Assembly (NCBI RefSeq): GCF_000003605.2
Contig: NW_003155737.1
Span: 1,004,027-1,032,488, forward strand
Direction: 5' to 3'
Length of the DNA: 28,462 nucleotides
DNA from: Saccoglossus kowalevskii
Lineage: Eukaryota; Hemichordata; Enteropneusta; Harrimaniidae
In this document: piece by piece, positions 22,401 through 28,462 of the stretch
How the letters are laid out: each line of letters begins with the position of its first letter
Position numbering within the stretch: position 1 is the stretch's first letter
Position numbers and translations under genes: made by a program
Notes under the pieces: generated by a model
What the model was told of the DNA's origin: nothing
What the model saw: only the letters and a program-made list of their open reading frames with translations
Database searches by the model: none

Positions 22401-25166
22401 AGAAATATACTCTCACCGTATTTCGTATGGTATTGTGGTGCTGCTCCACGGCCTCACTGCTGTTACAGCCTAGTGTTAACTCCTTTTGCTTCTCTTCCTG
22501 CTGGAAAGCATAGTCGAAGGACAATATGAATTCAATACCAATCCACACAATGTAAGATATAAATAGTTGTTTATGGATCTGAGTCCGAGGACATAGTAGG
22601 CTCCTGTGAAATAAATGAGTGAATCACCTTAATCATATTCTAGTGATGTTAAATAACACATTGCACACAAACCGAGCAATAATTAAAGCACTAATATTAT
22701 CCCTGAGTTGTCCTAAAAACGGAGATAATATTATCTCTGAGTGGTTTCAAGAAAAGAAAAGACAATATTATCCTCAAGGGGTTCCATGAAAAGAAGAGAC
22801 AGTGGTCAAAAAGACAATAGTACCCTTGTGCGACCCAAGATTGACGGGGATATTAATTCTCCTTAGTGAGTGGCCCGATAACAGCGAAAATAATACGTAA
22901 TTATGTAGTAAATTTTTATCAAATTGAGCAGTTTTGATTATTTTTGCATTTTCTGCTGGTAAAATGAATTAGTCATGGGGCATCATAATTCCGTGTTTCT
23001 TGAAAGTATGTACAATGGTTATATAATCGACTTTAGAATACTGAAACAAGAAGTGATACAATGTAATAAATGACGGAAAAAAGTCTCACATACTGTCAGA
23101 GATCACAATTTCACGTGGTGCTTGATTACATCCCCGGATGCTACTGGGCTATATTGATGCACATATATGCATAGAAATCACCCTTACCTGAAGGAATAGA
23201 ATATAAATAAGGCCGCTACTAAACTAGTCAATGATATGGAATACCCAACAGCCTGTAGAATTCTCGAGCCCGACATCGCATTTCCATAAAGCTGTAATAA
23301 TGTAAAACAAGTACAATAAATGTTAAAATAATACTTAGGAGTTCTGTATTCGGTATGTTGGCAGAATAGAGAAAATGTGGTCGAATTAAAAATCATAACA
23401 GGTGAGTTTTTGGTAACTTATTAAAATAAATGTAAAAACGCTTGTTTTCATCAAAACTACCTGTTATAAGTTTTTGTATGTTGTCATGTGTTCATTTGCA
23501 TCAGCTGTTAACCCTTGATATATTCTAAATCCCTGAACCACTCGAATACTATAAGGGCATCGCAGATATTACAGATTGTGGTTCGATTTAATGCAGTGCT
23601 GTCCAGAGACCCGACGTGGTTAATAACTCGAGTGTGTTTGCGGTTCTCTTCAGTCTTGTGGGGATACGTAGATAAAGTGATTTGTTGAAACCGGAAATGT
23701 CCCTGTGTTCGCGATGCATCGTGGATAATGCACAAACTAAAACCAAAATGGCGATATTAGGATATATAAATGCAACTTAATTGAAGTCGTGAAGTCGGTC
23801 ATTTACCTCTATTTGGTCGAATGTAGCTGTATGGTCGTACACTACACCGAGTAACCGTCTGGTCACATCGTCCATGCACAGGGAGAATACATTTCCAGTG
23901 CTTAACGAGGCATTGTCCCATACTCCACCTGCTTGGCAAAATAGTGGAATCTTCCCTAAAAAAGACAATAGCATGCAAGTAACGTTTTATTATTATTGTG
24001 AAACGTTGACATCAATGTTGTTAACGCTTCGCGTATATCTTTCCATTGGATTGGGTCATATGATACACCCGCCAAGACACCGAGTTATGCCGGTACTTCG
24101 ATAGGAGCATACAGTGCAGGAACTCTGACTCGCTTGGCAGATAACTCTTATGTGGACACTAGTACCAGACTCGACCCAAAGGAATAAACATTTGAAGTAA
24201 TCATAGATAGAACACATTATTACTAGTCAACCGAGGTGCCCAAATTACAGCTTCAACTCCCTAACTCCAATTACACTTGCACAATTTCTTACACCTGTAA
24301 CTGCTCTGTTAAATATCTAGGCGTATATGTTATCCATCAATATCTGCAAGACAATGGCGTATGACGTAAGGGTAACTAACCTTGCAAATGTTTACTACAG
24401 TATATCTATGAACTTAATATGTGTTTTTCATTCGGTAGTATATTCATTCATTCGACCAATGAAAATCGATGTACTTTGTTTTGCTGGTAGTTTAGATAAT
24501 CTGTTTACAAACGAACAGCCGAAAAATTGCTTAAAAATGAAATGCTGCTCAAAAGTTAAAAAAACAATAATGCGATTTTGTTATACTGTTATATGTGCTC
24601 TTTAAAATATGTGCACATACACATGGTAATTTCTATAAAAACTGCCAAAACTTGGCGATTTTAACAATGCAATTGTACTGCATCGGCATCTTTGTTTTAT
24701 ATGAGAAGAGTATGCAATGTGCAAATTAGCTAGATATATTATTATCCATATATTATTAAATATTTTGAATAATCCGGATTTGACGCATGTTTGTTATTTT
24801 TTAAATACTCATCCTCTTGAGGTTTTTGAACAGTAACTAGGTATAATACAGCACTGAGACACCATGTAACTGAATTGCACACTTGAGTTTGAACGCCGTT
24901 TACACATTCTGACAGCATGGATCTAATCAATAACAACAGGATGACGATTACTATCTTCCATATGTTGATTATAGCTCTAGGTTAAATATAGTCACATCAT
25001 ATCATCTGCGTAAGAATCTAAATCTGAAAATCAGATGTACCTGTATTTCCCCAGAATGCCGATGGAGGGCAATCGATCACTGCGGTTGTGTTTTCTAGTG
25101 TTGTTGGCCAGCATAAACTGAGACACATATCGTCCAGGGGTTGACAGTATCCCAAACAGTATTGAT
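13329..25166 (-). CDS. Secretin-family (class B1) G-protein-coupled receptor, 11 exons, 5' end missing
   Basis: This gene encodes a seven-transmembrane plasma-membrane receptor for a peptide hormone. Members of the family usually couple to Gs and raise cAMP. The exons on the minus strand, in transcript order, are 25166-25041, 23955-23807, 23291-23188, 22603-22417, 21527-21374, 18373-18313, 18082-18013, 17724-17639, 15671-15485, 15326-15225 and 13403-13329. All ten introns are GT..AG and the reading phase is continuous across every junction, giving 432 residues and a TAG stop. Diagnostic pieces are the CWP motif of the hormone-receptor domain, IHKQLF in TM2, FVEGIYLH in TM3, a TM3 Cys paired with the ECL2 CW, FLINIVRVL in TM5, PLLG in TM6, and FQGF..FCFCNGEV in TM7. 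The signal peptide and first ectodomain residues are not seen, so the model is partial. EGPR in ECL2/TM5 and KAALVLVPLLG recall protostome PDF, calcitonin or CRF-like receptors; the subgroup is an inference only. Confidence 0.93.
13860..14470 (+). other. Less AT-rich block inside receptor intron 10, possible decayed coding fragment
   Basis: One plus frame reads from ATG 14166 through a single TAA at 14349 to TGA near 14463. After the TAA it gives a Ser-rich then basic stretch (SDSPSATKRQKRKQSK). No domain is recognised. It could be a relic of an inserted gene, or chance. Confidence 0.25.
15225..15326 (-). CDS. Receptor exon J: helix 8 and cytoplasmic tail
   Basis: The acceptor is TTGACAATATAG and the donor is ACAGAG|GTAAGA. 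It has exactly 34 codons in phase 0. VQQAIKRRWTRW is the amphipathic, basic helix-8 segment expected right after the TM7 NGEV of class B receptors. The rest is a polar tail. Confidence 0.88.
15485..15671 (-). CDS. Receptor exon I: TM6, ECL3 and TM7
   Basis: The acceptor is TTATCGTTTCAG and the donor is GGCGAG|GTGAGT. One base plus 62 codons gives KAVKAALVLVPLLG (TM6), a short ECL3 around LPDRPKATAEAW, and TM7 with TFQGFVCAMIFCFCNGE. The QG pair of TM7 is conserved. Family-typical Thr in TM6 and Tyr in TM7 are replaced by Ala and Phe. Confidence 0.95.
15672..17638. other. Receptor intron 8, AT-rich
   Basis: This 1967-bp intron is strongly AT-rich from about 15980 to 17000 and holds no exon-like sequence. 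A short inverted repeat lies at 17310-17414. Confidence 0.6.
17310..17414. repeat. Short inverted repeat in intron 8
   Basis: AATACTGCAAAGTATAC at 17310-17326 pairs with GCATACTTTGCTGTATT at 17398-17414, with two mismatches in 17 bases. Confidence 0.65.
17639..17724 (-). CDS. Receptor exon H: rest of TM5 and ICL3
   Basis: The acceptor is TCTTTTTTGCAG and the donor is GTGAA|GTGAGT. It encodes INLIFLINIVRVLITKMRE and then HTTDTMQV, a typical class B TM5 end and ICL3. It ends with two bases completed to Lys in exon I. Confidence 0.93.
18013..18082 (-). CDS. Receptor exon G: ECL2 and start of TM5
   Basis: This is a 70-base exon, too short to show as a long open frame. The acceptor is ACTTATCTTTTAG and the donor is TTATTT|GTAAGT. 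It encodes CWFGYYYSPYYW followed by LIEGPRNAILF. The Cys-Trp is the conserved ECL2 pair, with Cys expected to bond to the TM3 cysteine. Confidence 0.92.
18313..18373 (-). CDS. Receptor exon F: TM4
   Basis: This is a 61-base exon with acceptor TTTTTTTCTAG and donor CAAAA|GTAAGT. Joined to exon E it reads GWVAPLLPVIGWAVAM. The usual class B GWGxP motif therefore appears as GWVAP, with the Val codon split by the intron. The exon ends with AA, completed to Asn by exon G. Confidence 0.9.
18850..19103. mobile_element. MITE family 2, copy 2 (in receptor intron 5)
   Basis: It is related to 9514-9804 in the same orientation. The left end AGGGTGGAGGTCGTTACGCC and the reverse complement of the right end AGGGCGATGGTCGTCGCG form terminal inverted repeats. 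Shared interior landmarks are AACGAGTACA, GATATCGAAG, TTAGTGCA and AACACAAATGTCGAACATGCG. It is shorter than copy 1 and has no coding capacity. Confidence 0.78.
19371..19461. repeat. (AAT)10-TGTC-(ATT)19 microsatellite
   Basis: Two complementary trinucleotide tracts are separated by four bases, so 30 bp of AAT can fold onto ATT as a perfect hairpin. It lies in receptor intron 5. Confidence 0.97.
20089..20230. mobile_element. GC-rich palindromic MITE with hAT-like ends (about 142 bp)
   Basis: The left end CAGTGGCGTTTATG..ATCTCGGTAAGTGCCGA and the reverse complement of the right end CAGCGTTTAGG..ATCTCGGCACGTGCCGA match as terminal inverted repeats of about 45 bp. CTCGGGACCGA also occurs twice as a direct repeat inside. 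The CAGTGGCG start resembles hAT-type ends, but no 8-bp target duplication is visible. It lies in receptor intron 5. Confidence 0.75.
21374..21527 (-). CDS. Receptor exon E: TM3, ICL2 and start of TM4
   Basis: The acceptor is TATGTTAACAG and the donor is TGGG|GTAAGT. The exon starts in phase 0, has 51 codons and ends with one base. PILCETFEF holds the conserved TM3 cysteine. WNFVEGIYLHRLL holds the invariant E3.50 of the class B core. KVYYFVGW is the entrance to TM4. This exon alone identifies the family. Confidence 0.95.
21667..22260. mobile_element. Foldback element with arms of about 280 bp (in receptor intron 4)
   Basis: Almost the whole element is an inverted repeat. The left arm (GGGGCCGCCATCTTGAATACG, ACTTTCACAGCCAAACGAT, CCTAATTACACAAA, GAAACC..GTCATC) is matched by the reverse complement of the right arm (GGGGCCGCCATCTTGAATACG, ACTTTCACAGTCAAATGAT, CTTAATTACACAAA, GAAACCGAAATCGTCATC). 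The arms meet near 21960-21990. The flanking TTTACTATATxGGG is also part of the arms, so exact ends are uncertain. The open frames on both strands at 22220-22550 overlap its right end by chance. Confidence 0.9.
22417..22603 (-). CDS. Receptor exon D: ICL1, TM2 and a long ECL1
   Basis: The acceptor is TTATTTCACAG and the donor is AATACG|GTGAGA. One base completes Arg, then 62 codons follow. PRTQIHKQLFIS carries the conserved R2.46 and H2.50 of class B receptors. TM2 runs to about ILSFD. A hydrophilic ECL1 of roughly 30 residues follows, with GCNSSE as a possible N-glycosylation site. A different frame also stays open here on both strands, but the splice sites and motifs fix this one. Confidence 0.92.
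22692..22880. repeat. Degenerate tandem repeat of about 35 bp in intron 3
   Basis: AATATTATCCCTGAGT, AATATTATCTCTGAGT, AATATTATCCTCAAGG and AATAGTACCCTTGTG recur at about 34-51 bp spacing, often preceded by AAAAGAC. Confidence 0.75.
23188..23291 (-). CDS. Receptor exon C: TM1
   Basis: The acceptor is ACATTATTACAG and the donor is TTCAG|GTAAGG. The exon starts in phase 0 and ends with two bases (AG) of an Arg codon. It encodes a short linker and TM1, with core AVGYSISLTSLVAALFIF. This matches the class B pattern of a small residue-rich TM1 followed by FYSFR at the start of ICL1. Confidence 0.93.
23807..23955 (-). CDS. Receptor exon B: end of the ectodomain
   Basis: The acceptor is TCTTTTTTAG and the donor is ATAGAG|GTAAAT. 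The exon completes a Gly codon, adds 49 codons and ends in phase 0. It contains LFCQAGGVWDNAS, which matches the family pattern C-x(3)-G-x-W, and a last ectodomain cysteine in FSLCM. DNAS is a possible N-glycosylation site. Confidence 0.92.
25041..25166 (-). CDS. Receptor exon A: hormone-receptor domain, first visible part
   Basis: The acceptor TTTTTCAG precedes the exon and the donor ACAG|GTACAT follows. The exon begins with two bases of a split codon and ends with one. It encodes 41 complete codons including DDMCLSLCWP and IDCPP, the conserved CWP and C-P pieces of the ligand-binding ectodomain. ENTT is a possible N-glycosylation site. Five cysteines fall in this short exon. Confidence 0.9.
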
Positions 25167-28100
25167 CTGAAAAATAAACAAAATGAACATAAACGTCTTC
25201 AATTGGAATACTCTACATAAGGCGTAATGGCAAACACTCCTCGTATGGATGATATGTTTGCAGCCACACGTCACGGTCGATTTAGACATCAAACAACGAC
25301 AATATAATCGAAATAATTAGACTTTATAGTACATTGAATTGTGGGTATTTACAGTATAAACACATTGTTGATCGATTGAAATTATGATTTGTTAGACATG
25401 ACGTAACTACACACAAGGAATGACAATTATGTTAATCTTACGATCAATGAAATAATAACCAGAGAAATATTGGAAGCTGTATCTGAATAACTGGGACATA
25501 AACTCATAACTCTAGTCTGACAATGTGTAGGTTTAATAAATTACTCAATCATTATCCCGGATTTCTTTTATTTGATTTGTTGTGACTAGTATAGTTTATA
25601 TTAATAATATAAACCAATATAATTTAAGCCGTGCAGTAGCATTAATATGTCGACGTTAATGGCGATATAAACATTTCAATACAGATGCATACTATATTGG
25701 ATTCATGATCTATTTGACCCATATCACATTTGTATGCAGCTTGTGTGCGTACCAACAACTGAGAACTCACGACTCAATCCAACCCAATGAACGATATCGG
25801 TCGTTTCCACTCAATAAAATAGTTCTATTTCTTGCATACATAATGCAATATTCGTATTATAGGTCAATGTCAGCTAACTCGTGGGAATAGAGATGTCAAG
25901 TAATTGGCCATGCACTGTAACACAATGGCACTCATTTTAAGTAGATTTGTGTGTCGTCACGGAGGCCTTTGTTCTATGTATAAGATATAGATAAGCTGCC
26001 ATATGTTTTCTACATAGCTCTGTGTAGAAAAATTGCGAATGGAACAATTGTGAATTACATTTTAAAATGTCTCTAAGACTATCACACACACCTGACCTTT
26101 TTCACAGTATCACGTTTATTGAACTGAATTATAATATTCATAATATAAATAGTGTAGACTTTGGCGACGAACAGTTGAAAATTGCTACTTTTGATAAATA
26201 TCTGAAACGATGGGTATATTCGAATTTACCGTATTTCTGACAAGGTACGTGATATTGGAACGTGGTGTTATAAAAAATATCACATCGCTTTATCACAAGG
26301 ACTTATATAGAGGAGACAATATTGTAATAGATCGTAAAACAACTTTAGGGATTGAACAATTCTGATGATGATTTTGGGAATTGAATAAGACCATCTCCAA
26401 CATCTTACAAAAGAAATGTGTAGACAGTGTTCGTGTAGTTCTTCGCGTAATCCAGAAAAGTACAAGTCGTACAAAGAAGCCAAACGGGCACATATGAGCA
26501 TATTTGTATACAAGAATCACTATTAAAACACGATATGCGCACACTCGTAATATAATCTACAGGGAAGAGACATTCACGATTTTAAAATAATATACTAACT
26601 AGGACACGTTGTTGACATATTTTCTAACACATATTTTAAAGTAGGGAAACGGTCTTAACATAACTTTGTTTTAATATTGTTGGGTTATACAGCCAATCAA
26701 AAACTGTTATTTCAATCGCATTTTCCAGCGCAGATTTCCATCACCGAATATCGCTATCTACATGTATCAGTAGGTGGCAATTGCACTATAGCTATCCGCT
26801 TATCATACGTGATTATGATTTAAATACACGCAAACAGGTCCCAGTGTCAGTAATGATTGGAAATCGTAAACCTTCTAAAAGGGATATTAGGTCAAGTGGA
26901 AAACAACCCGGCTTTCGTCTTAATTTCAATGCATATTAATTGAGTTTGAATATTTCAAAATCGGATATAATGACGCCGAGTTCTACAGGGAGAAAGATGA
27001 ACCACAAAAAAACCATCAAAGGAATTTTATAATGTGAAGAAGAGCTCCTTGTCGTAATTGAAATTGAAATCGGGCATGGTTAACTTTAATTTATAGTCAT
27101 TGGACTGGTGATTAGACGCCTAAGGGTTTCTATGATCAACGGGCAACGAGTGTCGCGACTTTATGCTTAAAGCACAATACTTAAGTCGTTGACATTTGCA
27201 ACTGATTACTGAACTTTAAAATCACAAATCGAATCTCTTTCAGAAGGGCATGGAATACAGTATCATGGGTTTTCCTGAGCTTGGTTAGTTTGGCATATTA
27301 TGTACAACTACTTTGCAGGTTGAGAGTTTCGGGTCTTCTGATAATGAAATCGGTCGTCAATATTTGAAATGTGCTATGACGTTTTTCATTTACATTGGTC
27401 ATGGAAAAGAACTACCTACTTTTAATTTGTAACTTTGCGTCAGAGTGGCTAGTTAGATGGACATACTAAGTTTACAGAGGAACCAACATAAATTTCACAC
27501 ATTTTTCAACCAATGGAAAATAAAATTATGAAATATTCCATATTGTACATCAGTAAAGGTATATATTTCATATATTTATTTTAAGGACTAGGTGAATGAT
27601 GATGAAATATATTCTACATAATTATATGCATGTTCACGGTTGTGTGTTTTGATTCTGGTTCGAGTGTAGAATATCCAATCAACGCTCGCCAAACTGCCGA
27701 GGCATAGATACCAAAGCAAATATAACAAATTGTGAATTTGTTGCACGTGTTAATCAAATAGGTTTGCATCCGGGCTATTTTGTAACATGAGACAATAAAC
27801 ATATAAAATAATGATTAAATGAACAAGAAATAGGTTATTCTGTCGGTTTGATTCGTAGTTAACAACAAATAACATATTTGACTGAGGTGCCTATTTATCA
27901 GCTTATAAGCAACTGCATTCCTTGTCGTTTCATTTCATATGTTGAAACAACAATATCGAGTGTATACAAATGTGAGATAATCCAAGGTCACAAAAAACAG
28001 AGAGATTCTCACATTTACTGTGATACTGATTGTAATAGCGGCCAGCCCGAAGCAAAAAAAACCATATACAATTTCTAAATGAAAGCATCGCAAATAGGTA

Positions 28101-28462
28101 AGCGTGAGTTAATGAATTACTCGATATAAAAAAAAGAGTGAATGCTCCCACTTTCGAAGCATACAATAAAATGTTCGATTAATGGTGCATGGCAGTGATA
28201 TATCACACAGTTTGGCAGGCAACTAAAATGAGAATGTCATGTCCTTGTCATATTTGAAAACGTTTCATTATAATTCAAGGTATGCTTTTCTTCATAATTC
28301 TAAACGAGCATAATATATATACCGGTATATATACATATGAATATAAGAGTTGACATTTAATTGACTTGACATTTATTTGGGTGATGAAAAACACATTTAT
28401 AATGCTTTTTAGTGCTTTTCCCGTAAATTAGAATGGTGAAGACCGACGATGTGTTGGAAATT
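25167..28462. other. Upstream region of the receptor gene, no exon identified
   Basis: This should be the intron before exon A and possibly the first exon or promoter. I searched the minus strand for a donor leaving one base of a codon and a preceding signal peptide with a cysteine-bearing helix, and found none I could defend. Many short chance frames are present. Confidence 0.5.
28314..28333. repeat. Perfect 20-bp palindrome
   Basis: TATATATACCGGTATATATA is self-complementary over its whole length. It may be only a by-product of TA-rich sequence. Confidence 0.9.

Noticed and set aside
22220-22548. Open frames on both strands as separate genes
   Set aside because: They overlap receptor exon D and the foldback element. 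Only the spliced receptor frame fits splice phases and family motifs.
25445-25540. Alternative first exon with donor GATC|GTAAGA
   Set aside because: The phase-compatible frame begins MSQLF after a stop and has no signal peptide or cysteine helix.
26293-26544. First receptor exon (hydrophobic start and a phase-1 TTTT|GTAAGA donor)
   Set aside because: The frame lacks an ATG at its start, the peptide does not look like a signal peptide plus ectodomain helix, and the donor context is weak.
27640-27720. tRNA-like GGTTCGAGT
   Set aside because: No matching acceptor stem, D-arm or anticodon arm could be found around it.

Overview
The window looks like AT-rich nuclear DNA from an invertebrate animal. 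It has one multi-exon gene with GT/AG introns, long non-coding stretches, microsatellites and several families of short inverted-repeat elements. The receptor type and the repeat style (inverted repeats beginning with a GGCCGCCATCTTG-like end, abundant MITE-like pieces) would suit a marine lophotrochozoan such as a mollusc. That placement is an inference and has not been tested. I see no bacterial operon, CRISPR array, rRNA or clear tRNA.

The only gene I can support is on the minus strand, between 25166 and 13329. Eleven exons, spliced at GT/AG boundaries with compatible phases, give 1301 bases: 432 residues plus a stop codon. They encode a secretin-family (class B1) G-protein-coupled receptor. 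The parts run in order: most of the extracellular hormone-receptor domain (CWP motif and paired cysteines), TM1 to TM7, the helix-8 start and a short tail ending in TAV. The exon carrying the signal peptide and the first part of the ectodomain was not found and probably lies upstream, beyond 28462 or undetected in 25167-28462. The features closest to memory are the protostome PDF/calcitonin/CRF-like receptors, but the ligand subgroup is unresolved.

The introns hold mobile-element debris. Intron 4 carries a foldback element of about 0.6 kb. The 3-kb intron 5 carries a MITE copy, a hairpin-forming AAT/ATT microsatellite and a GC-rich palindromic element with hAT-like ends. Intron 3 has a degenerate tandem repeat.

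From 1 to about 13.2 kb I find no convincing gene. The left edge has five 51-bp tandem units with an open minus-strand frame. Two copies of a TTAA-bounded MITE lie in opposite orientation (2234-2395 and 8322-8451), and a second MITE family is at 9514-9804 with its relative inside the receptor gene. A direct duplication of about 0.8-0.9 kb fills 10397-12113. Degenerate repeats occupy 3.1-3.6, 5.4-5.7 and 6.7-7.2 kb.

Most open frames here are short, several lack an ATG, and they overlap repeats, so I treat them as chance. Splice sites were read by eye and no alignment or transcript evidence was available.
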